From NCBI RefSeq assembly GCF_947623445.1, contig NC_135242.1, positions 3,968,001 to 4,032,000 on the forward strand: DNA of 64,000 nt, written 5' to 3'. Position numbers and translations under genes: made by a program. The first letter of the stretch is position 1; every line of letters begins with the position of its first letter. The notes under the pieces were generated by a model that worked only from the letters and a program-made list of their open reading frames with translations, had not been told where the DNA came from and did no database searches. This document shows positions 9,413 through 24,100 of the stretch, in pieces. The stretch comes from Clavelina lepadiformis (lineage: Eukaryota > Chordata > Ascidiacea > Aplousobranchia > Clavelinidae).

Positions 9413-12400
9413 GTCTACACGATTAGCTACCAGTATTTTTTCAACTTTTTTGTAACTTTCAAACAAGTGTTCAACACTTCAGTAATGGTTAATATGCAAC
9501 GAGTATGAACTACTCATAACCTTAATACAAGCCCAAGTAAAAGGAGCCATGATGTATGTATCCAGAATTGTTTTTTTGATTGTTGCTTTCATTGGCCATT
9601 TTATTGCCTCTCAACCTGTTGACTCATTGCACGTAACACGCTTTAAGCTACTTATTACAGTTTGTATCAGTCTTATAATTAATTAATTATCATTAAATAG
9701 CGAGATCAACACAAAGCTGCTGTAGAACTTAACAGCACACCACTCTTATTTAGCCACTCACCAATGCAACAAAGTAACGTCATACTGCTGACAAACACTA
9801 TTAAAATAATGAACAGGGTCAAGTTAAACTTGTTCGAGAGAGGATCTTTACTGCTTAAGTCTGCTAACGTTTTCCCTGTAATGACGACTAAATACTCATT
9901 CAACTTTCTTTTCCATTCTGCAAACCTTCAAGGAAAATCACAAAACAAGTTATTTATTAATCTCTGTTTGACTTTAAGGAAATCAACAGAACGTGCAAAT
10001 GCTCACGCCAGCAATCTGTTTTGAAATGGTTCGCATTTTTTATGCTACATGCTTATGACAACTTTGTTGTCCTTAAATAGTCAAGGAAGAAGGAAGTATT
10101 TGCGTTAGCTTTGCGGTATGGCAAATAATTAATTGTAGAGCCAATCACTTATTTGTAATTTCTAAATAAACCCAACCCAGTTATTAGAACTGATACAAAA
10201 GTTTAAACTATTTTTGTCATACCGTGCTTACCACTATAAGAAGCTTGTCTATATCTAACCTAAAATAATCATGCTTTCTGCATATACATACCGAATTATT
10301 CTATTTATAACTTACACATTAGATATACCATTATCCATGACGTGTTTTTTCTCTCTGGTTTCCAAACTACACGTAATAGTAGGGTTTGCTGTAGCTTGCC
10401 TCGGTTTGGCAGTTGATGATTTAAGAGCTGAGTTTCTATGTCGTCATTATGCATGACAAGGAAATGTTATTTGCTGTCCTGTTCTTGCTTCATCCCGATA
10501 ACAATAGCGCTCTTCCTGTCAACGCTTTAAAGTTTTATGCAAAATTAGCAAATATTTAAAGCAGTTTTTGTCTAGATTACAAGCGAAAGTATTCCATGTT
10601 GCAGTATTAAAAGCATGTTTTCTATGGCACTCGCCGCGAGTCGGTGCAAGCTTTTTCCACTTTAACTTTTGCATACAGTACACTGTACAGAGCTAGCCTA
10701 CCCTGGGTTCAATAACCTTGCAAGCAGGAGCATGTAAGTGTTTTAAAAATTACGAACAAAAATTGTCCTGGTTTCGCTGCTTTTATTGTGCATTCAACGA
10801 CCGGTTTTAACAACGCGATCAAATGACGTCACATGAGAATACGTGACAATACACTAACATATGCATGCACATTTCCGGTATCCAACAAGGGATTAATTTG
10901 GGTTTCGAGGTCACCATACAGCACTTAAACAACAATATATATATATATATATATATAAACTGTATATAAGATATACAACGCACGGTGGCGTTGGAGCATT
11001 TTCTCAAAAAAAGTAAACAGAAAATTTTAAGAAGCTATGTACAAAGATATCCTCTTATTGCAATGAGTAAAAACAAAAGAAGAACATGTAATCTCATTCC
11101 TACTTCCGCAAAAGATCTCTAAGTGACGTCACAATGGCAGATAAAAAGCTCGGCAAAACTAAGAAATTAATACTCGATTTGGGCTTGGATGTTATGGGTC
11201 CTTTTAAGGTTTGGAGTAGTACGTCATATAGTTGGCGCAAAATGATCAAGTTTGGACATTAGCTTTGAGCTAAAAATAACATAAGAGAAAACTCTTAACG
11301 CGCCCCGGCGGAAGCCAGTTTGAAAATTGACACAGATAGCACCGAAAGCTCTGTAAGCGAGAAAAGTGCGTGCAAACGTATATATATATAACACTGTTCA
11401 TTCAGCAATATTTAGTTACAGTAAAGAACGACACAGAATTGTCTCTTTAAAATATATGTAAGAATAACAAAAGGTACCACGTTGTATAACAATAGGTATA
11501 AAAGACGCTGTATATTTTCTTCGGTGATGGAAGAAAAGCAGGAAAATGTATTATCGTTGTCATGACGACATTTGAACTGCGGCAAACTGAAACGATTACT
11601 ACAAGTAAGGGAACGACTGTCGAAAATGGGGCGGACAGTATGCGGAGGGGGCGTCAGGTAAGCGAAGATTATTAATTAAAATTATCAGAGGAACGAAATA
11701 ACAGCACGGGACTCGAGCTAAGAAAAGCTCACACACAAAAAAGAATATAAACAAGAAAAAACACACGGACAGAATAAGTTAAAAATAAAGTATTGTTTCA
11801 AACAAAACAATAAAATTGCAAACACATTTTTGGACAAGCAAGACTAATGGCACTAAAAGTAAAAGAAGCGGAAACAAAAAATGACGTCAAGATCACGTTA
11901 CCAAAAGATAAGTACGTCATTAAAATTCAAGAGCAAAATTTAGTGACCCATTGCAAAATTGCGATGTTATTATTCTTACATCATTTAATATTTTACGGGG
12001 AAATATTATCGTTTGTAAAAAATATGGACAAAGGCTAGTATTAAAGCGTAGTATTAGTCCTGAAGACTCTGTTGAACATTATCGTTACCGCGGTTATTAT
12101 CCAAGCTAAGTACAAAATTGTTTGTACAAAAAACGCAATAAAACGTGTGCTACAAGCACCAAGATAATTTAAACAAAGAACTGACTTGTGGCAAACACTT
12201 TGACCAGGACGAAATTTCGTGGTTGCGTGATGTGAGGAACCGGGAAAACTCAGAAATTTCTTGAAAACGACTGATTCGAATTACACAATGTAAAGAAACG
12301 CATAACCCTTGTAATGTTTATCTCCACAGTTTGCCCGAAAATCGCGAAAGTTACCCAAAATGAGAAGAATGAATGAAAAATGTAGCTGGCATTAAAGTCA

Positions 12401-12479
12401 AGCAAGATGAGAGTTTCTCCCCGGATAAATAATTGCGGATGACACTGAAGACATCGGAGGATGGTTGATGCCTGGATCT
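9413..12479. other. Non-coding region downstream of HMBOX1
   Basis: It presumably holds the 3' untranslated region of the minus-strand HMBOX1 gene near its right end, although no clear polyadenylation signal was identified. Visible elements are a (TA)n tract at 10935-10957 and three perfect TGACGTCA sites (10824, 11124, 11882). A 43-codon plus-strand frame starts with ATG two bases after the second of these sites. Confidence 0.4.
10935..10957. repeat. (TA)n microsatellite
   Basis: About eleven uninterrupted TA units, between ACAA and AACTG. Confidence 0.9.
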
Positions 12480-15400
12480 TCATCGCATCGCGTCCGCTCG
12501 AACGTAGTGATCGTTCGGATGATGTTCGGGAGCTCGATCGAAGCTCGACTCATGTCGATAATCGTCTTCGTCGTGGTGGGAGGCGTCGTCGTGATGAGGA
12601 TTGACGAGAGCGAGGATGGAGTTGTTCACGGCAGCCATTTCCATGGCAACGGACATCGGGTCTTCTCTTTTGACAACAACTCCTCCGTTCTGCAAAGATC
12701 AGGCTTCTTTTAAAAAAGAAGTAAATAATTTAATTCATTAATTAGTCAAACAGAACTTAAACTAACAAGATAATTACAGATAACTCAACTTGGCAGTTAA
12801 ACAAGAAGCTCAAGGCCTAGTTAATAAGCATTCCAGCGCTAGTAATAATAGAAAACTAGCATCTAAAGAAATAACTAATTGCCCAGCAAGTAAAAAAGTT
12901 TGCAGTACACCCCGGCATTTGAGTGGAGCAACTTAAACTCACCTTGTCATTTAAACTGGGATTATGCTCAGCCTCTGGATGACTGTCGTTGGAATGGCAA
13001 GATGGGGATGGCGATACCATGGAGTTTCTCCTTGGACTTATAATGACTTGTTGATGCCCCATCGACTCCACGTGCTCTGTTTAGTGACACAAAATATACC
13101 TTACTTGGAACGCACACGATGACGTTGCAATGCATAGTAGGTGTTGATCTTGCTTATCACTTACAGCAGAAACAGTGCAACCAATGCCTTATCGGAGAGC
13201 AGCTTGCTTAACTTGTTTATTGTATTTCTGCAAGCTATACCATACAGCACCCCTAGAAATAAGAGCAGCTTACCGATATGCCTTCGCCGTTTGTCGTCCT
13301 TCCTTCTGTTGGCGAACCAGTTATAAACTTTGACAGTCGTCACTTTGTCTAAGTCGGACAAGATCATACCTAGGACATGCATAAAACAAATATTGTTAAA
13401 TAAAAGCATAAAAAAACAATAAAATACGACATGCACTAATCCTGGATTCACAGCATTTTACGACGCCAGGAAAAATACGATAGCCGGGTATTTTATCATC
13501 ACATGACCTTTTGATGGGAAATCTATTACAGAAGAGTTATTATAACCGAAAATCATGAAATAACGTCATGACAATGTGAATTAATCATGAAAAAGGTGAA
13601 TGCTGTTTCTTAGCTTGTTAGTTGTTACTTGTTTTAAATAGATGCGCCATCCTCAATAATTCTTATGTAGCATCATTTATAACCATTCGGTGACGCGACG
13701 GTAATTAACCTGACATTATGCCGGACGAGAACAAGTGCGCCTATCTGCTTCACGTCCTGGGTAACCTTTCATACTTCCTAACCTCACTTTATCAAGCGAA
13801 ATTTGGTCGGTGACAACGAGAGATATTTTAGCTTTTCTACAAGAAATTTCGGCATAAAGCTTTATAAGTCGAGTCAACCATTTGGGTTTAGTTTGCCTGT
13901 TTGAGAAAGTTGGAAATGCTCGCATGGGAATGAATGCTCGCCATAGCAAAATAATTGCTCCTTAAAAGAGATCCTTCTAATTAATCACTTGAGTGCAATT
14001 GATTAATTTATTTTGGATGTCGTTAAGTGATTTAATGAAGGACAACAGATGTTCTCTTTTCTGTACCACAGCGCATCAGCATTTGACCAAACAACTCAAC
14101 TTATAAATCAACTCACCGGGTTTTTGGTTCTGAATTATGGCATTGCATGCGTGGGAGATCTCCTCGCGCTTGCATTCGTCGGGGTAGGAATTGGAATTGT
14201 AGTAATTCTCCAAAATCGAGAGACATTCTTTAGGCCAAGTGAATCTGAAATTGGACAAGTTAATTGATGAGACGTTGGTATTAACTATTACAATTGCTGC
14301 TTTTACAGGTGTCTCATAATTGCAGGCTATACATAAAAGATTTGCAGTGGCCACTGTCCTCAGAAACAATTAAATCTGCATTTCAGCTCATTTTAAACGT
14401 TCGTTTTCGTGGTACGTCGGTTTTATATACAGGCTGTGCGGCTTCAGAACTTAGAATTATCGAGTAAGTGGTTTTGTTGATCTTCATAAAACACAACCCA
14501 TATGTCGCAATCAAATAATTACTGTAAATCCTACTTGACGAAAAACAAATTAGAATTTCCTTGAAAAGTCAAATACCTTGCCCCGCGTTTTGACTTTAAC
14601 AAAAGTGGGTTTATAAGTTCTTGTTCCATGTCATTCCGATAGACCACTGGTGTGCCCTGGCTGACACCTGCCATGAAACAATATAAATTTGACAACTTAG
14701 ATCAAGTAAAGCATACAGTAAGACATGTACAGTGCAAAATTCGTACTGATAATGCAACCATGTTGTGTAAACTATGCACAATGCAGTCCATTGAAAACCT
14801 CGTGATGTGTTATTTGAATTTTCATGAAATCGACGATACAGTATAATAGATAGAGTAGAGTAGATATCGGTGATAGAGTTAGAGTAGAGGATAGTGGTAG
14901 CATATATTGTAATAGTCAATAGACAATAGTCATAGTTGTGATAGAATTGTAACTTTAATCGAATACATTCCCATGTGCAACCAATGTTCACATCTGATTG
15001 CACGCCTACTAACTAATTTCTGGCAATTAATTACGTCATCTCAATTACGTCTAGACGCAATTAATATGGCAACAAATTTAGTAAGAAATAAACCGTAATT
15101 AGCGTTTTTCCAGCTCTTGTTTTAACTTTGTTGACATGTAGGCAGTGCATGTATTATAAATTAGGAGCCTGGGGGCAAACAATGCACAATAATTTACACA
15201 ATTACTTTAATTAGGGTATAAATACGCTGCTAATTATTTCTAAGGATTCAACAAGGCGATTCGAAAAAATAAGAAGACAACAGACACAGCAGGTTGCAGC
15301 CATATTTATGCCATTATCACCGGAAAAGCAACACAAAGTGAAGCCCTCACAAAAAGAAATTTGCATGAATGTGGTAGTGGGTACTTGGTTGTTTATTGTG

Positions 15401-18186
15401 TTTAATATTTCCAGCAATTATTCTTCTGACAGTACGTGGTATTGAGAGCCAAGATTCGATACGTAGCCAATAAAGGAAAGAATATTATTTCAGCAACGCA
15501 AAAATTTTGCTCTGTCATCATCATTTATCATGCAATAAGAGAATTTTGGCAAAGCTAGATCACAAATATAGAATAAATATTGAAATATTCCAATTAAATA
15601 TTCCCGCATGAGTTGCAACTTTCGCCTACACAAGCAATATGATAACAGATTAGCAACGACCGCGCTTCCTGTCCAATTACTTATTAATTGCAGTTCGTGT
15701 AGAAATGTCAAAACAACACTGAAATAGTTTCAACACGATTAGATTAACGACGCAACATCGTGTAGCAAATGCAGCGCAAGGAACAGTGCCGCTAGGGAGC
15801 ATGTCGCCCTGATATTACATGACAGTCGAGCGTAATGTGCACAATGCACACGGAGCAGAAATTGTAAGAGTGGAAGGTTCAACTAAAATAAACCGAGATG
15901 AATAAAATGCGCAAAGTAAACAGACGAAGGTCTCCGGCAAGTCATGCAGTAAAATATTCATTACAATTCAACGTCTGGCTGATGTGTGGCAACTTAAATA
16001 TGCAAAATGCCATTAACACATCAGGCGCAAAGACAAATAATGATCACTCCAAAAGCGACCGCTAGCAGTAAAAACCAACGCGAGTCTATCGTTTCAGGTC
16101 CTATCGCATTATTTATTGATTCATACAGTAAACAAGTTCGGATTGTAACGCATACCTAAACACTGGGGTAGTGCGGATGCTTTAAAAATTTATACTTGCG
16201 AAAACGGGAGGGGGTTTATTTAACCCATTCCGACCGCAAGTGTTTACGTTGAAATTGTGGATAGGTTTAACCTTTACGATGACTAACGTGCATAAGTGAT
16301 TGTCGGTAGCACTCGACATCGGCAATAAGCAAGGGATCAATATATGGAAGGCTAAACTAATCCCTTACTTGACAAGACATTCATGGCTACTTGACTTACC
16401 GTTCGACATTCCGGGGGGCTTCCTCCTTTCAACGATAAACCAGGTGTACATTGCCTTCTTTTTCTGGCCACTGATGTCTTGTGGTTGCGCGAGCCACTGC
16501 GATATGTAGCTTTGGCTGATTGCTGGAATTAAAGAGAAGCATGTTCAGCTGTTGCATAGGTGATAGGTTACAGTTACAGTAACCGTTACAACCAACAGGA
16601 GCAAGAATTAGAAAGCCAAGTTTCGTGAATCTTGTGCTGAAACAGCAAAGTCATTAGGAATAATCTTGAACCAGTTTGTACCGTTTTTGGTCGCTTTTGC
16701 TATCGCTGATTGCGAGATGTGTCTTTCGCCGATGAACTTCCGGATGTCTTCTTTCACTTCCGCTTGATCTCTCCGGAACAATTCCTCCAGCTCCTCTGTG
16801 ATGTCAACTTTTTCGTCATCGATCTCAACAATCGTGCTTCCCGTCGATCCTCCGCCAGCAGACAAATGACATCGCATGAGTCCTGGAGAAGCAAAAGGAG
16901 CATTACACTTCTAGAATTTTAACAAGCGACAATTCGTCACCAACTTATCATCATTAACTTAGCGACACAATTTCAATTTAGAATTGAATGGGTGGTGGAC
17001 ACCATAAAACAAACAATTAAACGAGTGATGCTAAAATCGATGCACCTAACCACTATAATTTATAACAAACCATCTATAATTTATCTAATGCAAGTGGGGT
17101 AGGATCTCTTAGGTACCTCTTCCATTAATTAAGCCTGGATAAACAGTGGGGGGGACATTGCCGTGAGCGAAGCCGTTTTGCAATAAACTGGCCGCCGTTG
17201 CCAAAGTAACAGCCTGAGATGTGCTTGGCCACGATCCAACTGGTGGAATAAGTGGCAACTGATTTCCATTCTGTCAACAAGAGATGATAAAATATGTAAA
17301 TAACAGACATTTAGAATAAACTAACACTACTTTACATTTATGCAGAATTGAAAGTCGCGTTATAATATTACTAAAGCAACGTTTTCAACGAAATAGAATC
17401 ACTGAAATAATGCTTACGTGATGAACGTTTAAACAATGTGGTACAACATATGTTCTATAGCCAAACCAGCGTCTATTTTGCATATGCATAATATTGGACA
17501 ACACGCACGGTAATCATAAATAGAAATCAAACGAATTATACCGAGAGGTGATGGGCACTGAACATCAACGGACTTGCTTGAACCATTTGATTGGGTACGT
17601 TGACAGTGGGTGCAAATTTCATCTGAGAGATCAAAACAATACAGAAGGTTACCAGTGCTTCAGTGAACGGTAAATTGGGGAAAAATTTATTGTACTTTTG
17701 CAATAGTTGCAATCTTACCGGCGGTGACTGAGGGCTGGTACTGTTTCTGTGATAATCTTGGTCTTTAGTGGCGGAATTTGATGAAATCCCATGGCCATTG
17801 GTGATAGGTCCATTACTGCAGCTACTGCTGGGTGATGCGCTGGTGTTACCGTTTGTGAAAGGCGTGCTTACACTACTGAAAATTGATCACCTTATTTAAT
17901 TAAAACCATCAGATAACAGAATGTTTGGAAAGCGAGAGCTAAACGTATTCTAAGCATTAAAACTATTTCAATATTATGAAACAAATTTGTCAAAAAGAAC
18001 TTACGTTGCCCCGGGGCTACCTAGGCACATATCATCTAGCTTTTCCATCTCGTCCAAACCTTTCAGGATTTGGTTTTTCGTGAGTCCAGATTGCCGCAAT
18101 TTTTGCAGCAGCACTATTTGACTTACAGTGAATTTTGGGGCCTCGTCATCCATATTGGCGGTCCGGCCCGCTCTATCACCGTGCAT
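12480..18186 (-). CDS. HMBOX1: HMBOX1-like homeobox protein, 11 exons, 518 aa
   Basis: Exons in transcript order are 18005-18186, 17719-17875, 17542-17622, 17117-17270, 16682-16882, 16400-16522, 14577-14667, 14117-14244, 13274-13369, 12943-13076 and 12480-12689. They sum to 1557 nt with every junction in phase. The ATG is at 18184-18186; a second Met (MDDEAPKF) follows 11 codons later and may be the real start. Domains are an HNF1-type N-terminal dimerisation-like helix (FTVSQIVLLQKLRQSGLTKN), an atypical POU-specific-like domain around residues 216-290 (ISQSYISQWL helix), and a homeodomain around 326-398 split over three exons, with recognition helix TTVKVYNWFANRRK. The C-terminal DPMSVAMEMAAVNNSILAL block is diagnostic of HMBOX1 rather than HNF1, and a His/Asp-rich tail follows. 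Vertebrate HMBOX1 (HOT1) is a transcription factor that also binds telomeric TTAGGG repeats; that role is family knowledge, not shown here. Confidence 0.92.
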
Positions 18187-21100
18187 TCAGTTTCGTTGAA
18201 ACTTAAATTCAAGCAGCAAATTTATACCCTACGGATAGGCAATTTGGTAAGAGTGCCCTGTCAGCAACAGGTATGAGTTATTACTCTGTACCGGAAAAAG
18301 CTCCAAACGTTACGTAATGGACTAGGAATAAACAAACCACATCTAACTGTTAATCTGATTAATTGCTGTTTCTTTAAAATAACACTGCGTCACGTTTAGC
18401 AAACAGGCCGTGTCAATACATCGTGAAAAAAACAAATGCAAAATGTTGTTCAAGTTGTCAATGTTGCTTGAACGTGGTAAGCGTAATAGACAGGCAAATT
18501 TCCTGAATGCGGTTATCCATTTCGCTTCGATCCAACAAACGTACCAGCGGTCACGTGCCGTGAAAATTCAGCTTACAATGACACATACAAGACTGACACA
18601 AAATCTGCAATTCGTTTGGCAAACGGCACTGTAGATCGTGTACAGACGAACTAGAAAGCTTTCCCAACGACTGCGCAGTCCAACTGGATAAAATGGACTG
18701 CGGATACAGACCGACAAGTGATTTGTTTAACAAGTTGGTCGCTTGCTGTAAAATTCTGTCTGCAATTCTGCCACTGTTAGGCTAAAGATCGATAACTCGT
18801 CGGCTTGTGGTACTGGTAAATTACTAAAGGAGGTTTTGTGATCATGACATATGGCACATTGCTAGTGTTTTTCATTGTTCGTCATATCGATTATGCTATG
18901 AGCATTTCGACTTGGCTTGTAATACGCGAAAATAAAGGAAACCATTGGATCAGCGAAATACGCATTGATGTAAGGAAATTTTAATGAAATGACAGTGGGT
19001 TACTGGAGTTACGAAAGTTCGCTTTATTCTAAGATTTTTTTACGGGTTACCGCCGCTAACCGCTGCTACATCTACATGGTTGTTCAATTGCTAGCAGCCA
19101 GGCTAAATACCAACAAACTCCGCCTCGTACTAAAGAGCTCCCCAGATTATGAAAAAACCTTTGCTAAATTCGAACGATTATAGAACTTTGTCGTAATATC
19201 CTGTTACCAAGCGCAACTAGGTCTGACTCCCGACGTGGTATAACCAACAATGAGCAAAGTTCGTGTCATGTCATGGACGGACGCGCATAACCGCTAAAAA
19301 GTCCGTTTTTCACTGTGAGCCAAGCAAGCGGAATAAAATGTCGAGAATCAGTCGCACCAAGAACAGATAAAAAAATACTTGCCTTAGAGCTCGAATGAAG
19401 TTTTGGTAGTAGTACGTACAACCACATAGCTACAAGGGTAGCGTATTGCTAAACTATCTTAGTCGTTAAGTATGCATAACTTCAACCGATAACGATTATA
19501 AGGCTTCATTCCCGGACTCTTAACGTTGATGTTTCAATGCTCAATTGACAATGTTTAACCATTACACAATGTGTAAGAGCCAGTGCGCAAGCGAAATATT
19601 AGGGAATTTCAACATAATTCGAAACTATTTCAATAAATTACATTATCTGACCAAAGAACAACTCTTGCAACAACTAACGCTCGAACAGCGACTCGTCCAC
19701 TGCAACAAAGAAACTGATCCTTGCCGGACTGATGTTTAGTTTTTACCAGACCCGTTAGCCCCTTTACACGATAATGACGCCTTCGAGTAAGCAAAGATTT
19801 TCTTGATAAATGAATATAGGAAAAAAATTCGCAGAGGACGACAGCATTGTCTAATAAATAGTACCCACAGGAACGGTCATTACGCGGCTAATCACGGTCA
19901 TTAAATGTCCTTAACTACAATAGCGAGAACGCACTACCACACATTAGCATGAAGTCATGGCGGTCAGATTGTAAACAGAACGCGTTACGACTATTTGGAC
20001 GATGTCGACATGTTTTGAATAATTCCCGCTTGTGTTTGATCAATTAGGGTTGATGTTGGTTGTTGATTATTGTGCGACGCGGTATTAAGCATCAAATTAA
20101 TGACAAATTGCGATTTACGTCAAAGCACATACAAGGTCACTTAAATAAAACCTTAGGGCAAACCGAACAAGAAATAAAAATAACTATCAAGTCGCCATTA
20201 GGATAAACTAATCGGTAGCTGACGTTGCGCCAGACGGCGATAACTATTAGAACGTTAACGGAATACCAACCAGGTAGAAATATGCGATTTAGACAACGCC
20301 TGGATTAGTATCACCACGACCTATGCTCATATGACCTCATACTCTCAGTGATAAAATCTCAACAGGCGATCGATTTTCTGTACAGATACGAGCAATGTAT
20401 TTCGTCTTGCCACAAAGACAGCAATTATGGTCGCAAGTTTTTGCACAATTGGTCCTATTTTTTTTTTTATCCAAATGGTAGTTAACTTGCGATGCTTTAT
20501 CGCACGATCATATGCACGTACGCATAGCGAAAGTGATGCAATATTTTAGCTCGAGATGGCTGTGATCGATTTTCAACGTTAACCTGACTTCCGACTTAAA
20601 AAAATCATTGGAAAAATTGCAGTGACGCCCACGAATACCTGCACTTTAGTTAAGTTGTTCACTTAAATCACGAACTTGTCCACACAAATCAAAGTTCAAA
20701 ATTGCGCAGTCATCTCTGTCCAAAACAACGTAAAACTGTTCGACTAACTCAAGAGAAGCTTGTAATTACCAGCGCTATTACCTACCTCCACAATACAACA
20801 CCTACGAGCCGCAAATGGCAAGTGAGGTAATGGTTTGTAGAAATCCAGCAGATGGTAGAGAGAGAAAAGAAAGTAATAACCCAAGCTTTTCCATACGGAC
20901 TATTTTGGAACGATTGAAACACGTTTTCATCCAATTAATGATGCAAAATCACTCATGACGTCTCGTTCGGGTATTTTCGTTGGAACTTCAAAGAAATTGT
21001 CGTCGCCAGACCGTGTCGATTAATTATTGGAAAATATGTAACTAGATTGACTTAACTGTGGAACTAACTTCAAAGCAAATACCGCAAGATTTAACAACTT

Positions 21101-24100
21101 TCGCACTAAATAGCGAAGCAAAAGCACTAAATCATTAAGACAGGTAAGAAGGCCAAAATGGCTAATTAATATATACTTAAATGTTAAATCACTACTCAAA
21201 GCCAATAAGCTCATCTACTGGTTAATTCGGTTCTACCTTCAAAGCCAAACATCGGTCGCTTGTGATCTCTTTCTGCAGTGACTAGCCCAGCTTTAGAAGT
21301 AACGTACCACAAACGACATAGGTTAGAAATTACTCCCGACATCCAACAGATAATTAAGACCTTGCATTATTTTTCGTTTTCGCGATGGAATGCGGCAATT
21401 TTGATCGATAAACTTGTAATCTAAACTGAAATACTAACCGTGCGCGTTCGGGTTAAAAGGCAATACCTGCATAATATAAGGTGTGCAAACACACTTTCGG
21501 CTTGATCCTGTTATTGTTGATTAAGTGCAAATTTCCACCTAAAGGTTTTTTCAAACCGGTCTGATTGCTTCAACCCTTCGTATATTGCGTGAGAATGGTG
21601 CTAGCATGGAAATGTGGAAAGTAACGAACTTTGATAGTATCACCGATTATGTGCTTTTTGGCCGACGATTTATCAGTAAATCACAAATACTTTCAGTTTA
21701 TCGTCTGGATTCGATATTTGCAACGCCAAACAAAGTTAATGCCACGTTAATGGTGTGAGTACTTTATCCTAGTCGACACAAACTTTCATATGACCTACGG
21801 CGCAATTCGTTGGACGAAACCCAATCATCCTGCAGAAAGCCTATGACAAACGTAATGAGAAATACGACGTCAATGTTTTATTGCAAAGATGGTGAAACTT
21901 CCGAGGGTTCATTCGGGTTTGTAAGGCGGATAACTGCTTAACAAATCTTTCCAGTGCTAATAGCTATCATAACTGCTTTGGAGCATGCTGCTCGTCTTAC
22001 CATGCCATGACGTCAATAGAAATTCGTCCGACTTACACAAATAGACAAATACTGGATTTTAGTTATTAAATGTCGGATTGGGCGCATTTATAGCATGTGC
22101 ACATCTTGAGGCGTTTTTCAAATTAACCTTTCCTCAAATCGGATTACCTCGTTTAAAACAGCTACAGATTACTTATGATTAATAACTCAAAATAAAACAC
22201 CGCTGCTAAATTAATCATTAACAAAAACGTTCTGCCTTTAACGCGATATTGGCCTAAAACTTAAAACTACTCTACCAAGTCGAAATATTGGGAGGAGCTT
22301 TCTGACAAAACCGAGAAAAATAACGATAAGTCTGACTTTTACATAAAGCACTCTATGTAAGTGCCGAGGTCTTATCCAACCAAAAGGGATTTATAAGAAA
22401 GCAAGGAACGATAAAATCTAAGATTCCGCAGCAGAAACTAATGTGAATTATTCATTACGTCGAAGCTCAGAAAAGAAATAATAAACGCAATATTTATTAA
22501 CTTTTAGGCAAATTTTAGGCAGAAAAATGGAGCACGGTGTTTCGTGATTTGCGGCCAGCTTTTGGGATTATCGGTTTGCGACATATTTACAAAAAACATT
22601 TCTACTAAATCTAGCAGCGCTTGCGGCTTGCCAAAAACCGTAAATCCAAAACAAACAAGGCCGAAATGTCTTTAACTGAAGGCTAGGGCAATAGACGCCA
22701 TAAGTTAAATGAAAAAAAATGCCTGCCAGCGTCTATTTCGAGTCTAAATCAAATTAATTTAAATTCAAATTAATTAGTTTCTAACAGTAATCTCGTTTGG
22801 TATATCTTGCGTTAAGTATCGACAACAATTACCGACGGTTCGGTTGAATCTGTTAGCACCACGTCATTGTTACGACAGGCTAATTGATGTTCGCATCGAC
22901 TTACGCTTTTAACGAGCTATTTATTGGGCATTTAAAAGTGACATCATCGATCATAGTAGCAGAGAAGCTACATGTACAGACACCATAAATAATAAGTGAA
23001 AAGATGGATAGATGAATTATCGAGTCGAACAGGTTTCTCGCACCCCTAGTCCGGAAACTATTCAAAATTTAATGCGCTCAATAACAAGGTTTATCCGACA
23101 GTTGGTTACCCTGACGCGTCGTAATTCAAGGCAATTCAAACGGAATAATTGCTCCATGCTTAAACAACTTTTTCGTTTTTACTACACCTTCCTGCTACGG
23201 TTTAACTAAAACGCATCTCCAAGTCAATTTATCGTGGCAATGTATACATTATTAATTGGCAGATTGCGTCATCTATTACCAAGCGTCACATTAACGATAA
23301 ATAAGGAGCTCCGCCAAACAGAGCGAGTGACAGTGAAATTCCCTGAATATATCACAAAATATTTGTACGTTAAGAGTATGAATGACGTTATTATGAACAT
23401 TGTAACTAAATCGAACAGGACGCTAAGAAACAATTCCAGCAGAGTTCACAGCAAGTTAATAAATAATTTCGTACATCACTACGACTAGTTAATAATTAAC
23501 TTTTTATGACAACCTGTAATTTAAAGGTAAGTTACCTTGAAACCGTTTCCGTTTAGTGATCGATAGGTTGGTTATTATTCTAGTTAATAATTAATCGTCA
23601 GGTAATTACGTAGGCAGAAACGTGCGCTGAATCTTGTCAACAGCAAAAAAACATAAGAGAAGAAAGTTTTCGAAAAAACATTCTGGAGCTCATAGCAATT
23701 GCACCACCTATGACGTAATTTTAACTAGCAGCGCCCGCACCCGCATGACTTAACACGTTTCTGAAATCCAAAACATTTTAAATTATACGTTTTGGAGGAT
23801 ACAGAAAAACCGACTTACTAGCACCAAACGCTTTCTGTGGACGAAAAGTTACTACCTGTATATGCATAATTACGTACTACAGCACCTTGCTACATCAACA
23901 TGTCACTCACCTATCTACACGCAACAACTGTATGAAAATTTCTCCCGTTTGGAAAATCTTTTCGCACACTTGTACAACCTGATGCAGTTTGAACGGGAAG
24001 TCACGCATAGTGTTGGGTAATGTTTCCTGCACGGCACGAGTGCAGTAATGTCTTTCCACGGCAATAATTTGATCACAACAACTTTTATATTAAGTCATCT

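Noticed and set aside
11847-12038. A 63-codon plus-strand frame with a CRE site inside
   Set aside because: It lies in the HMBOX1 downstream region, has no domain or splice support, and its Lys/Ile-rich composition reflects AT-rich DNA.
12465-12713. Plus-strand frame antisense to the last HMBOX1 exon
   Set aside because: It is the shadow of the minus-strand coding exon, which matches HMBOX1 clearly.
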